NCBI GenBank assembly: GCA_038496675.1
Contig: CM076653.1
Span: 13,742,247-13,806,246, forward strand
Direction of reading: 5' to 3'
DNA: 64,000 nt
From: Rachycentron canadum
Lineage: Eukaryota > Chordata > Actinopteri > Carangiformes > Rachycentridae
Part shown: positions 1 through 12,754 of the stretch, one piece after another
Layout: every line of letters starts with the position of its first letter
Position numbering within the stretch: position 1 is the first letter of the stretch
Made by a program: the position numbers and the translations under genes
Notes under the pieces: model-generated
What the model saw: the letters and a program-made list of their open reading frames with translations, nothing else
What the model was told of the DNA's origin: nothing
The model's database searches: none

Positions 1-408
1 AGGAGAGGAGAGGAGAGGAGAGGAGAGGAGAGGAGAGAGCTCCATGTAACCTGATGTGTCCCCCAGCGGTCTAAGCCTATAGCAGCATAAAAATGGTTCA
101 GAGCTACCTGAACCAGCCCTAACTAAACGCTCTGTCATAGAGGAAGGTTTTAAGCCTATTCTTAAATGTAGTGAGAGTGTCTGCCTCTCTGACCCATGGA
201 GAGAGTTGGTTCCACAGTAAAGGAGCCCGATAACTGAAGGCTCTACCTCCCAGTCTGTTTTTAAAGATACTGGGAGTCACTAACAGACCTGCATTCTGGG
301 AGCAAAGTGCTCTGGAAGGATAATAAGAGACTATGAGGTCTTTCAAATAGGATGGAGCTTTGTCATTAAGAGCTTAAGTCAGCAGAAGGATTTTGAAGTC
401 TACTCGAT
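1..408 (-). mobile_element. L2-type LINE, 3' end (ORF2 C-terminus and 3' UTR start)
   Basis: Read on the minus strand, about 119-346 encodes the C-terminal tail of an L2-clade reverse transcriptase, with the usual order of a YPSRAL-like motif, a LLWNQLSP-like motif and a final FLYDRAFS-like end. The (AGGAG)n run at 1-38 is the simple repeat of its 3' UTR. It is cut by the window edge at 1. It matches the plus-strand copy at 1622-2030 almost base for base, so the two form an inverted pair about 1.2 kb apart. Only the 3' part is present, as expected of a 5'-truncated retrotransposed copy. Confidence 0.8.
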
Positions 409-1100
409 ATCCTCGCTGCCTGGTGCACAGACAACAGGAATCAGGACTCATATCCAACAAGCACTTGTCTACTGCCTGACTCTAGAGCTTCAGTTCTCAG
501 ATCTGTTCAGACTGAAGTTCTTCATGGGCAGAGCTGGTGAGCAGTATGCAGATAGGTATAGCTTGTCTCAGCAGTGAACACAATGCTACGGAAAGCCCTA
601 AGGACAAACGTGTTTCAGTGAGTCACTGAAACAGGTGTTGCTGGAAGTTAAACTTTGTCACAAAGAATTCAGGTAAGTTTATGACAGACTGCTCTCACTT
701 ACATGGGTGAGAGTTTGGCTGAACTAAAATACCTTAACGTGCAGTCAGACAAAAAACCTAGCATTATCTAAGTGTCAACTTCAGGGTGTAAGAAAGCTTG
801 TCCTCACATCTGATGTTCACTGGAAAAAAAAGTTTGCTGGACTCCTTGGCAGAAACCATCCTGTATTGCTACACTGTCATCAGGGTGAGCTGGAAGACGT
901 GGTTTGGTAACCAGACCTGGCACCAGCACTCACAGTGGGTGGTAGAACACCAGCCCTCTTCACCCATATTACAAAAATTATGTTAACACAGCAAGAAGTG
1001 GAACTGCATTACTGTCTGTGACAGTTCAGATGACTGCCTGTTGAGGCTGTAACTGTGACTATGTGTTTCTGTGACAATGTGTGTCTGTGTCTGTGTCTAC
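409..1100. other. Intergenic DNA, no gene seen
   Basis: No coding segment is recognised. The 62-codon open frame at 798-986 has no family resemblance. From about 1008 to 1100 the sequence becomes a degenerate TGTGACTGTCTG-like tandem array, which resumes after the L2 insertion at 2573. Confidence 0.6.
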
Positions 1101-2572
1101 TTATCGATAGAACCAGATGATAAAAGCCGCCTCATCAATCTGCAAGACTGCCTTAAAGACATCAAATCCTGGATGTCCTCTAACTTCCTTCGACTAAACT
1201 CAGATAAAACAGAGGTCATTGTGTTTGGACCTAAACATCTCAGGGACACCTTCTCTTTGCAGATTGCTTATCTAGATGGCATCACCCTGAACTCTAGTAT
1301 GACCGCAAGGAACCTTGGAGTAATATTTGACCAAGACCTTTCATTCAGCTCACACATTAAACACGTGACTAGAACTGCCTTTTTTCACCTGCGCAGCATA
1401 GCCAAAATTAGGAATATCCTCTCTCAGAGTGATGCTGAGAAACTAGTCCATGCATTTATCACCTCTAGGCTGGACTACTGTAACTCTCTGTTGTCAGGAT
1501 GTCCAAAAAACTCTCTAAAGAGTCTGCAGTTAGTCCAGAACGCTGCAGCAAGGATATTGACAGGAGTTAGATAAAGAGAACACATCTCTCCCACTTTAGC
1601 TTCTCTCCATTGGCTCCCTGTAGGATATCGAGTAGACTTCAAAATCCTTCTGCTGACTTATAAAGCTCTTAATGAAAAAGCTCTATCTTATTTGAAAGAC
1701 CTCATAGTCTCTTTTATCCTTCCAGAGCACTTCGTTCCCAGCATGCAGGTCTGTTAGTGACTCCCAGTAAAACAGACTGGGAGGTAGAGCCTTCAGTTAT
1801 CGGGCTCCTTTACTGTGGAACCAACTCTCTCCATGGGTCAGAGAGGCAGACACTCTCACTACATTTAAGACTAGGCTTAAAACCTTCCTCTACGACAGAG
1901 CGTTTAGTTAGGGCCAGTTCAGGTAGCTCTGAATCATTTTTATGCTGCTATAGGCTTAGACTTCTGGGGGATACATCAGGTTACATAGAGCTTTCTCCTC
2001 ACCTCTCCTCTCCTCTCCCACACTTTAAATTATCATTTTCACTATCTACTGCACCTTGTTGTTTGGCCTTGGTGTCTCGCTCTCTCTCTCTATTTGTGTT
2101 TCCACAGATCCACTGAAGCTCCATCTCTCTCCACCAACCGCCCCCTGCATCACCCCCTTCCCCTTTTACCCTTGCTGTTAAACTGACCTGCCCTTCGCTC
2201 CCAGGAACCAGTCTACCACCCATTACTCCCATTAAGCCTCCTGACTCTCCCTGCCTTCCCTCCCACCAAAAACTGCCTTCATTAACTCCTGCATACTATT
2301 TCCATGGTGTGCATATTCTGTATTGTTAAGTGTTTTCTTGTCTGTATACAACATCTATTGCACATCTGCCTGTCCTGGGTGAGGGATCCCTCCTCTGTTG
2401 CTCACCATGAGGTTTCTCTTTTTTTTCCCTGTTAAAAGGGTTTTTTGTTTTGAGTTTTTCCTCAGTCGATGTGAGGGTCTAAGGGCAGAGGATGTTGTTA
2501 TGATGCTATGTAAAGCCCTTTGAGACAAACTGTTTGTAAAAATGGGCTATACAAATAAAATTGCCTTGCCTT
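1101..2572 (+). mobile_element. L2-type LINE, 5'-truncated, with 3' UTR
   Basis: The open frame to 1574 is the C-terminal part of an L2 ORF2 reverse transcriptase: a SWMSSNFLRLN-like stretch, NSDKTEV, RNLGVIFDQDLSF, SRLDYCNSLLSG and LVQNAAARIL, all landmarks of this clade in fish. A stop follows at about 1572, and the homologous C-terminus continues broken to about 1910. The 3' UTR holds a CT-rich run near 2000 and ends in the typical ATACAAATAAAATTG-like L2 tail at about 2550-2570. It is inactive: truncated and carrying a stop and a small deletion. Both flanks are the same minisatellite, so the insertion split that array. Confidence 0.85.
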
Positions 2573-3200
2573 GTGTCTGCGTCTTTGAGTGTTTACTGTA
2601 TGTGACTGTGATTTTCTGTGTCTGTGACTCTGTCTGGGCCTGTATGATTTTCTGTGTCTGTGACTATTTGTTATTGTGGCTGTGACTATGCATGTGTGTC
2701 TGTTCTGTGTCTGTAACTGTAAGTGACTATCTGTGACTTTCCTTGTCTGTCTCTGGGACAGAGATTGTCTGTGTCTTTGAGTGTGACTGTGAGCATTATC
2801 GTCAGTGACTGTCTGTGATGGTGTTTGTAACTGTCTGTTTTTGTCTGAAACAGTGACTGTGGCTCATCACGATTTGTACTGTCTGTGTGGATCATAACTT
2901 GTGTCTTTGAGTGTGCCAGTTACTGTGACTGTGACAGTCTGTTCCTGTCTTTTACTGTCTGTGACTGTGACTATCTGTGACTGTAACTGTGACTGGATGT
3001 CTGAGTGTCTCTGATTTTGACTGTGACTGTGACTGTCTGTGATTCACTGAGACTGTTACTGCCTGAGACTGTAATTATGACTGGATCTCTGACTGTCTCT
3101 GACTTTGTCTGTCTGCGACTCTGCCTGTGACTGTTAATGATGTGTCTGTGTCTGTGACTTTTTGTGACTGTGACTATCTGCATAGTTACAACCATCAAAC
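2573..3200. repeat. Degenerate TGTGACTGTCTG minisatellite
   Basis: About 600 bp built from variants of TGTGACTGTCTGTGACTG with no long open frame of its own. Open frames on the minus strand (2686-2895 and 2971-3198) are low-complexity translations of the repeat, rich in T, S, H and R, and are not genes. The same unit lies at 1008-1100. Confidence 0.8.
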
Positions 3201-6200
3201 ATCTGTGATTTCAACACATGTTGATGAAGAGGAGGAATAGACTTACATCTCTTGATGCAGGGGAGAGAGCAGTAGGCTGAGAATGCTACGTGATAGTTTT
3301 TATGTAAACAGACACCCATCTAGTTTTTGATCAGGGGAATATTTCAACTGTTCTAATGTACTGTACAAAGATTACATCAACATAATTTACATCACCGTTA
3401 TATACCTCCACATCAGTAGGTGGCACTCTGATGCTGCTGTGACCACTATGGAGACTGCAGTTACAAGCCTGCTCATGCCAGCATTGAAATGAATAAACTC
3501 TGGCATGAGAGTGAAGAGGGAAGAGTGAAGAGAGTCGACCAGTGTTAATATTGATCTACAGATACTGTAAACTTTGCCAGAATTATATGTGAATGTAATT
3601 ATAATTGTTTGATTCTTGTTTAGGCGTATATCATGTTTAGGAAGTTTGTTTTGTAGTTAATTTTCCCAACATGTGTCCCAACAGTTTTTTCACGAATCTC
3701 AGTTATACACACTGGTTTTATAAGTATAAGTGAAACTGACATGGAGCTGAATTGGAGCTCTTTCTCTCTGTTATGACACATGTCCCTCACAGTTTGCTGT
3801 ACACAGTGATGTATGGATGCTGTAGTGATTCTCTGACCAACACTAACTGAACATAAAACACAGTTAATGTCTCTGTTGATGTCTCTAACATCTCAGTCAC
3901 AGTTCAGCAGGCTCCCAGTGTCTCAGACTAAAATAAGACTTGAGCTATAACAGAAAACATGTAGTTAAATCTAAATCTGTATGCATGTGTATTTGCGTGG
4001 GTGGCATATTTTATGACAAGGAAAGTGAAAGCATGAATTTAAGGAAAAAAGCCTGTTTGGGCAGAGAGCAACCGTAATGATAGGGCCACAGTCTGGAGAT
4101 GTGAACGCTGTCATCCACGTTGCACGACAACCTCAGGGGAACAGAGACGTTACCAAATACTCCTGCTCGGATAAATGTGAGCTGTGTCACATTACTTTGC
4201 TCTAACAAGCTTATTAAATGCAATCACAGGCATGCAGAAGGAGTTTGCTTCAGCAGTAACAGAACATTTTAGGGTCTTACAGCTCAGTTAACTGACTGAC
4301 CCTGTGTCACTCCTCATAGACTATTTTCAGGTTAGGAGAAGGCCTTTTTCCACATTGAGCATAATTTTCCTGCAACAGGTTTGCGTGCATGAGATAGGCA
4401 CAGGGAGAAAATACATTGTGCATATAGCTGCTATGGCTTATGTGCTGCAGCGGGACAAACTAGTCTTTCATCAGCTTTACACTGCCTCAAGTTCATCTTT
4501 GATGGACATGTCTACACAGACGTTGTTTCTGCCTCTAGAAAGTACTGAGCTGCACATTCTTGTTTTTTCTTTTTTCAACTTGTACATAGAATCAAAGTGT
4601 GAGCTGGAGAGTTCAACAGCAGCAGGTGATCTGATCTAATTTAATAAGGAGGAAAATCACACATCACACTCAGTGTTACAGTGTTCTAACAAGTGCACTT
4701 TGTTAGACCTGTTTATTGTGCAAACTGAACTCAAATATTGCAAATTAGAGCAACAAGTCCTCCAACCTCAGCAACATTAGGTTGTTACTTCTCACCCTCA
4801 TGTTCGATCCACAGGTTAATTTTTTTTTATGGTTAAAAGAAACAACATATTGGAAAGAAAGAGCAGCCTCAATCTACCATTCGCCTTACATTACACTTTG
4901 TTGCTTTGACTCCCTTCTGTCATCCGTTCATAATCACTACAACCACTACAGGTCACCTGACAGCGAAACCTAACTCTGGCTTGGAATCAGCTGCTACACA
5001 GACAGCCTGTTCTGTGTGTGTGGTTAAACTTCACCTTCTGTCTGATTCTAATGTCACCTGCTTTCTGTCTGTTAATCATCTACATGTGGGTTCTGTGTTC
5101 TCTCCCTTTGGTTCTGTCTGAACCGAGACCTACCCAAGTCTCAATGAAGCCATGCTGGGTTCTCTGAGACCTGGGTAGGTCCTGAGATCATGTTGGTCTG
5201 CTTGCATGACTGAGCTGAACTGCTCTGGTTATTTTGGTTCTAGGTTTCAGACCACTTGGAGGCGGGTGAAGGCCCTGAAAGTATGGTCAGTCTGATGACA
5301 CACCCCCTTCTCCATGTCCTCATGTGACCTGACAACCTCATTTAAGCCATCCTGAGACACACAAACACATATGCACAGACACACAGTTCAACATTCTTAC
5401 TTGCTCTTTCACAATTAAACACACACCCGTTGACCTCTGAGCAGTTGTCCATGTCAGTCCTTGTGATCAGCAGATGGACTGGTTGGTAATCTGCTGGACT
5501 GAATCCTTTATTAAGTAAAAAGTTACTGAAAATGTTCTGATTAATAGGATGATAAGCTCATATAGACATATTCGGTCTGCTAAGGACTCTGGTGGCAGAC
5601 AAAACCGTTCTCCTTATAACTCAGGTCTCCTGTTTCCTGCACCTCCTGAGACCAGTAAGTAGAAGCCTCCACCATGTCTCTGCTGAGGAGGAGAGAGCAG
5701 GGACTGTGAGGGTGGAAGATAACATCTGCTTATACAGACTCATCAGCAGATAATCCTGTGCTGGGTTGTGATTCTCTGAAACCAACCACAGACACAGGAA
5801 GGACTGTTGGTAGGGAAACAAGAAACAAGAAAAGGACACACTGATAAAAATATACACTTTCCTGTGACGTGTTGTTCTTTTACAACAGTCTGACTGAATC
5901 TGTCTCTGCGAATTAACATTTCAGTATTTCCCTCAGTAATGTTTTCAAACAGCTGATCAATGTGACATCTGAAATGGTCTTTCACAGTTCTGTGACATGG
6001 CTCTTCTCTAACAGGAGAGAAGCTGTTGGCAGAAAGTGACTGATAGGAAACTGACACAGTCAACAAATTTCCATCTGGACTACCTGAATCCAGAATCAGT
6101 GGTTTACACATCTCTGGTTCACAGTGGGTCACGCAGTCTGGTGAGAACAGGTAGGAGGTAGGTAGTCTGTGCAACTATCTAAAACCAGAAGTAAACATAC

Positions 6201-6520
6201 CTATTCTGAGGAGCAGAGGCTGTCATTGTGTTACAGTTTAAAAGGAGTCAGGCTCTTTGAAGAAGACAAAGGCCCTGAGACTTTTTTTATTTCAATATTT
6301 CAGATTAGACTTTGTGTTGTGTCTGATTTTAACACAGAATTGTCTGCAGTGATGAACAACAAACACTTTATTTTTCAAACACGTCCGTTGTGAGAACAAG
6401 GAGAGACTAATGAGAAGGAGTGGTGCTTCGGAGTGGAGTTGTCAGCAGTCTTAGATGTTGTTCCTGCAGAGTTAGCCCGGTATTCTCAGTATTCTTCATC
6501 CCATTCTCCTTTATTCCCTG
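3201..6520. other. Intergenic DNA, no supported gene
   Basis: Three open frames were examined: 4011-4223 (minus), 4304-4639 (plus) and 5743-6174 (minus, 143 codons). None resembles a known family or has convincing splice signals. The one at 5743-6174 is the longest and is cysteine-containing with a non-repetitive composition, so a decayed exon cannot be excluded. A short hairpin lies at 5127-5181. Confidence 0.5.
5127..5181. repeat. 17-bp inverted repeat with a 21-nt loop
   Basis: The arms 5127-5143 and 5165-5181 are complementary at 16 of 17 positions. The core of the right arm is TGAGACCTGGGTAGGTC. It is shorter than a usual pre-microRNA stem, and no function is claimed. Confidence 0.7.
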
Positions 6521-6525
6521 TCACA

Positions 6526-6630
6526 CGCACACACACACGCACAAACACACACAGCCACTCACATGCACACACACATATTCATAGAGTAGTTTTCTATCAT
6601 ATACACACATTCACACACACTGATGGACAC
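6526..6630. repeat. Imperfect (CA)n microsatellite
   Basis: Alternating CA runs interrupted by CG, CAT and AAA. The open frame across it (6433-6699) is a histidine/threonine-rich repeat translation and not a gene. Confidence 0.85.
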
Positions 6631-6634
6631 ACAT

Positions 6635-6745
6635 CTGGGGCAGTTTGGGATTTAGTACCTTCCCCAAGGACACTGAAATACTATCACCCTTTGGGTTAGT
6701 GGTCGACCCACTGTACAACTGCCTCCAAACCCCACACACTATAAC
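6635..6745 (+). repeat. Fragment of a common teleost interspersed repeat
   Basis: It contains the phrase CCAAGGACACTG followed by GGTTAGTGGTCGACCCACTG. That order is familiar from an abundant fish dispersed repeat, where it reads 'cttgcccaaggacac ... gttagtgg.cgacc'. Degenerate, with no coding capacity. The family assignment is from memory of the motif order. Confidence 0.45.
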
Positions 6746-8455
6746 AGGCACATTCTTAATGACGCTTTGTATTGTATTGTATTAAAATTTGCTACTGGGT
6801 TCAAATCAGTGTGTGGGGACTTGGACCTGAAGCTGGTTTAATCCTGTATCATGGTCACTGAAGGATGACTCCTAATGACCATACATGTAGAACCACCATT
6901 AGACTAACATTTCCTTGACATCAACGTTGCATTAGAATATATCTCTAATGGTACTGGTCAGAGTGAAGCCTGGGAGGGACACTTAAGGTCCAAGAGGATA
7001 TGTCATCACAAGATCACTGTGATAAAGCTTCTTGATTAATCCAGTCAACAGATTAAATGTTATAAGCACATTCACAAACTCCAGAGGATGAACCCTGTGT
7101 GTGAGCTCACCTCTAACATCAAACTGATGTTCTCAACAGAAGTATCCTTTACAGATTTTTGTTTAACAGAAACAGCTGTTTCACAGTCACACTGTATGTG
7201 AATAAAATGGTTTGATTATTTACATTCATGTTTGCTGACTGTCAGTCTTTTTCCTGATTTGTGCTGGTACATTACAATGTTTCTAGGTACATTACTGCCA
7301 CCCTCTGTTGATAAGTAGGACAATGTAAAACTAATGCAAACCAAGCAAAGACCTACTCTTCATAGTCAAAAATTTGTAAATACATTTATATTAATGAACT
7401 CAATGGAGGTCATTGCCCCATGACAATTCAAACCCAACATGTTTTATAAACTCCATGTTCATATTGTCATGAAAACTGTAGCCTCTCACAATTTCTCTCT
7501 CTCTCAGAATTTAATTATATAAACAAAACTTCAGTAGCTTCATCCCACATCTAACTGTCACTCTAGATCCTCAGCTTGTTTCATGTTAAGCTGCAGTGGA
7601 TATCCTCCATCCTAAGAGTAGGGTACAGGATATATTACATGTGTAGGTCTTTTAATTGTCCTCAGGATCCTGCTGACTGCTCTGTTGCAGTAGATTATTG
7701 GAAACATGAGTCAGTGTAGATGGAAACCAGATGGTGGGAGTGAGGGTCCATGCAGCGACAACACCTCCCACTGAGTTCTAACATGAGTTACATAACACCA
7801 GTGTTTTTCCATAACAGGTCAAGTGTTGAATTATTAGCCACGTTTAAACTCAGTAAGGATCACGTGACACCTTTATTTGATCTGTGGTGAGACCAGCCGA
7901 GGACTGGTGACACGAAACCCAACTCTAATTGTTCACAGTGGTAATGCAGGCTACATATTGTGTCTGCTCAGCAGCATGATCAAAAATTATTTGTTATCCA
8001 AAAAGATCATTCAACACTGATATTAGTTGTCAGTTAATCAAGTCATAAAGACTTCTCACAAAACTTTTTCATAATAACTTGAGCTCATAAACAGGAGCTT
8101 TAGCCTGTTGTTTATCAATTACAGTTTATCATCAGTTTATCATTGGTCTATTGTTGGTTTATTGTTGGTTGGTCTATCATGGGATTACATTCAAGTTTTT
8201 AAACATATAATGCATAAAATGAAAGCAGGATGACCAGCCTTCTGATCATTGTGCAGTCTAGTCATGTGTGTGTGCCTTTGGGTATGTCTGTTCACGACTG
8301 TGTGGTTATGAATATGAGGAAGACTTATAAGTCTGTCAGTGGTTACAAGCAAGTGTAGCACAATGGATGCCTTCAAGGTGAAATGTAATGTGTTCAACCA
8401 GCCAATTGGATGGTTCATAAAAATATACAAAGTAAGGGATGTTTGAAAGTGATGT
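6746..8455. other. Intergenic DNA, nothing recognised
   Basis: AT-rich single-copy-looking sequence with no open frame of recognisable kind and no clear repeat boundaries. The only long frame (8191-8430, minus) has no family signature. Confidence 0.5.
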
Positions 8456-8459
8456 GTCT

Positions 8460-8790
8460 ATCTGACACATCTGCATGGATGAAGAGATGCTACTTTGAAC
8501 TAAACCTCTCCAAGATTGAACACCTGGTCACCCTGGCTACCCACTCTTCATCATAATACCAATATCAAAATCATCTCTTCATCTCTTACCCCAAACAAGG
8601 TCCTGAGAAACCCAGCTGTCATGTTTGATGACAAGTGTTTTTTCTCTGATCATGTTACACCCATGTCTCAGTTGTGACTCTTTCTCTATACAACATCAGT
8701 AAACTCAGGTCTTAGCTGACTCAGTACTCCACCCAGCTCTTGGTCCAGGCCAAACACTTCCATCTTCCTTGACACGTGTAAATGTAAATG
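8460..8790 (+). mobile_element. Decayed L2/CR1-type LINE reverse transcriptase fragment
   Basis: Translating across frameshifts gives the order of an L2-like RT C-terminus. An 'SAWM ... LNLSKIE' stretch is followed by a 'vmfDd... FSDHV' stretch, then 'LYNISKLR' and 'TQYSTQLLVQA'. Multiple stops and indels show it is old. It differs from the L2 family at 1101-2572, which has its own distinct wording of the same motifs. Confidence 0.6.
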
Positions 8791-11700
8791 TACCCAATAG
8801 CACCATCACTGTATTCACAGCAGAGGAGTTACAGACAGCAATGGACCTGGCCAGCTAGAGAGCATATTAAAATGAATATGGAATGGTATTTATGTGGAGC
8901 CCAGGCAGCACTAGACACAAACTGAAGGAGACATTCTGTGGCAGACCAAGGAAGTACATCATCCTAATGACCCTGAAGATGATATAAACCAGAGGTGTTA
9001 ATGCACTTACACTGCATGGGACACCTCCCTGGGACACTGCATTTCTGCAGTGGTTGTTGTATGGCCCATTCAAGGTGTTGTTGGAGAAGGACCATGATCA
9101 AATATCAGCTATTCAAAGTAGTCATGGAGCAGTCATCAGTCATTGGACATGCCAAAGCCCTGACCTTTCTCCAAGGGATTGTTGTCTGTGGAGTGCAAGT
9201 TTAAACATTTAACATTTAGGTGGGTCTGTCAGCCTGAGGGCTTGTTGCTCAAGTAGGACAGCAATACTCTGGATCAAAATCAGGTCATGCTGGTGGAGTA
9301 AATCTTTGCTTAGAGTTTGACTTTGGTGAACTAACCAACTCTGTGCCACCCTCCAATTGCAGACTAACCTCTCTTTTAAGATTAAGAAAACCAAGAGTCC
9401 AAAATGGGTTCAGCCATGTCAATTTTTGTCGCACAATTCAATTGATGCAACCCTGCACTGTATAAACAATTCCACAGATTTGAGGCATGGTTTGGAGTCA
9501 AAGTAAGTGAATCTACAATGTTAAGGTCTCAGTATGATGTGTCATCCCACCACAAGGGGTGAGAGGAATGAAAGGGAGGCCCTCCTGATAAGAATTCACA
9601 TTGATGGAAGTAACTGTGTGTTGTTCTTGAGAGGCTGGAGTGGTCACTGTCAGACAGATACACATGATGTCACTACACTAAAACTCTAGCGGGGCACTAA
9701 AGATGATCATCATCCTACCAACAGTTGTTGAGACTTGTCACTGCAGTTGGCTCAAGAGGAAAAGTCACTGCAGTACCAAAGTCGGTATTCTTCCTCCTAC
9801 GGGGGCCATGAATATTTATTGAATTCATCCAGTAGCTGTTGACATATTTCAGTCTGGACCACAACCTACCAATGGACCAAACAGACATCTCAACCGAAAC
9901 ACAGAAGAGAAAATTGTCTCTGAGAACATGTGACTTCATCTGTCACATGGTTTTCAGTGTCTCTTGGGGGACTGTTTGCCATCCCAGTAATAACCACAAC
10001 AGTATTAGTCCCTTTTAAACATTAATCAAGCAACAGTTGCCTTTAACTCAAAGCCCAATGAGGAATGTGTTGACTGCAATGTGGTGCAGTATATGTAGGA
10101 CAATGTCAGGACCACTGGACTCGGTACTATGTGGGATTGTCCAGAAGGATTTGCACCAAAGAAAATGGAGCCTTGGCTGCATCAGTGTTGTTTTCTGTGA
10201 CATGGAAACAGAGAAATCCAAACACTACCTCCCCTCTCCAGGTCATCTCTGTCTATATTTCGGGATGCTTTAAAGCTGCATGCTGCAAAATGTCACCCTT
10301 ATTAGAAAAGAAGGGTTTGTTCAGGGTTGACCTTTAGGTGCCTCACCTGCAATCTGCCTGATGAATGCCGCCCTTTAAGCCACATATGCAGATTACATTT
10401 CAAGTGACACACATTTGTTACTGTTCTGTGGTGAGTAGCTCAGGACACAGTGAGATACCTTCAGTTTGAATCTATCCTGGAACTACTGTCACATGTGATG
10501 TTCCGCCCTGTCCTCTTCCTACATTTGATTTGGTTCATTTAACTTGTCCTGATTAAGCTGTTTGTGTAAAGCATTCTGCTTCTTTCAGGTTAGGTTTAGT
10601 TTTTTTGTTTTTTTCTTTTTTTATTTGACTGAGCCAATCTGTATCCATGTTCTTCTATGTTGTAAAGTAACAGGGACAAAGATGAGATGTTAGCTGCATA
10701 AACCAGGCGAGCTACCTGACAGTAATGATCAAATGATCAGGGTCAGATTTTCATTTTTGAATATGAAAGTATGAACAAATGGGCTCTGACTCACACTACA
10801 CTCTCACCCATACAAATCAGGGGAAATCTGGACACAGACTAGTGTTAGCATCTTGAGCTTGTTTATTTCTGAGGCTGAGTCAATGTAAACAAAAGTTGTT
10901 CTATTCAAAATGTTAACACCTGTAATAATAATAATAATCTGTTAATACAGATCCAAATGTCAATGACATATTGACACAAACGATTCTGTTTACACCTATT
11001 CAACGGTAGTAAAACATAGACATAACCATTTTACACATTATCACACAATATGCTCCCTCACACGTGTGTGTTATGGTGACAGCACCCTAACAATATTTAC
11101 ATGTTTAATCATGTTACTAGTCGCTTGTAAAATACATACAATACATACAAGTAGTAATACGTGTAAACTATTACTGTTAGCATGATGATGCTCACTGACA
11201 CATGTAACTACAAAAACAAACTCACTCATCTCTCACACCTATGAATACAACTAACAACTAATACTGCAGTTACATCACTTTTAGAACCAGTTTAAGAATA
11301 TAAAACTACCCATGGGTTGATAGGACCAAAGTTTGCAACTGGATCAGGCCAGAGCTCATTTGCTTTTGAGCTGCCATGTTTGGGCTTGTAAGTATAATCC
11401 ACAACAGCACCAGAGCACCATCTACTCACTGAAATGTGTATTACGTCAATATAAAGAATTAATGTAAAGCTTAAACATTATCCAGTATAACCAAACTTGT
11501 CTATACTTATCCATCTACACCATAAGAAACTAGAGATCAACTAGAGAGGACAAGAGACAAAGGTGACCACACACATCTTTGAAGTCTGCCATATACCTGT
11601 AAAAGTTGATCTTTCAGGCTGTGACGTTGTTGAGAAAAGCTAATGTCAACAGTATTCTCCCTTCTCCAATAGAATATAAACATCCTTCATGTTCTGCTTT

Positions 11701-12754
11701 GTGTTAAAGGTTTTTAGTAAACTGGACCCATCCTTTCAGCCTTAAATGTCCATGTGTATGTGAATAGATCATTGAGCTCAGTTGTTGAGGCTTTTTGCAC
11801 TGGACTTTACTGACAGGCTTGATGTGGTCTTGCATGCTCTACAGTTTGGCCTGAGCTGGATTGAGGCAGGTGGCTCTGACTTTGACCTACTCTCTGTTGC
11901 CAGCAGACAGCTGACGACCTGGGTCTGTGCCACACTGACTGGATGAAGGGCAGATAGAGGCAAGGTGGTGGCAGTCAAAAGCTGATTCCTTTTCAAATAA
12001 ACTACTGCTTTAAAGCCTTCAAGGCCTTTTAATGTGCAGTTTTGGAGAAAATAAAGTCCACTGAATCAGTCTGCTTTCACACACTCATCTTGGTGCCCAC
12101 AGGTCCAGGTTAGTGTAGGACAAAGCTGAGCTGTTTGACATTTTTATTCTGCCACATTGCCAAGTTGTCTCCAAAGTCACACATGAGGAACTAAAAGTAT
12201 GAACACACCCTCCTGCTTTTGTAGACTTACTGCTCCCAAATTTGCTTACACTGCCTGCTGGTGGTCACTACATGTTCCTACAATGAGCCTTTTTGTTCAG
12301 TCATAGCTGATAAATCTGAACACACACACTACTGGACAAGTAAACTCAGCGGTCCAGCAGTTTGGTTAAACATTCAGAAATCTGCTTTGAAACAATACAA
12401 GGCATTTCTTTCTGTTCCAAAGTATTATTACTCTCATTCAGCAGGTCACAGAATTAAGATACAGACAGAACCACATCAACTGCAAAGAGCAGAACTCAGC
12501 AACTCTGAAGTTCCCAAACTGCTGTTTGATTTTCTGTTGAGGATACTGACACCATTCTTAGTCTAGTTATGTAAGGATCAAATGAAACCAATAGACACCC
12601 CATGCTGTCACAGCAATCCCACACAAAATATCAAAGAGCACACAGTCTTGAGCATTTTTCCAAGTTAACAAAACCTCCCTCCCTCAGAGGAACCCAGGAA
12701 GCCATAAGAGGTGTGAAGCACATTTGAGTGGCAACCCACCATAATGTCACCCAT
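8791..12754. other. Intergenic DNA, nothing recognised
   Basis: About 4 kb without a supportable gene. Open frames of 60-100 codons (for example 9209-9394 minus, 9715-9939 minus, 10037-10337 plus, 11778-11996 minus, 12261-12566 plus) show no domain signature and no splice context. Short AAT and T-rich runs occur at about 10925 and 10600. Confidence 0.5.

Noticed and set aside
1757..2116. 119-codon frame in the L2 element
   Set aside because: It is an out-of-frame reading of the L2 ORF2 C-terminus and CT-rich 3' UTR.
2573..3200. A CRISPR-like array
   Set aside because: The units are contiguous and degenerate with no unique spacers, and the DNA is vertebrate.
4304..4639. 111-codon plus-strand frame
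   Set aside because: No family, no splice context, composition like non-coding AT-rich DNA.
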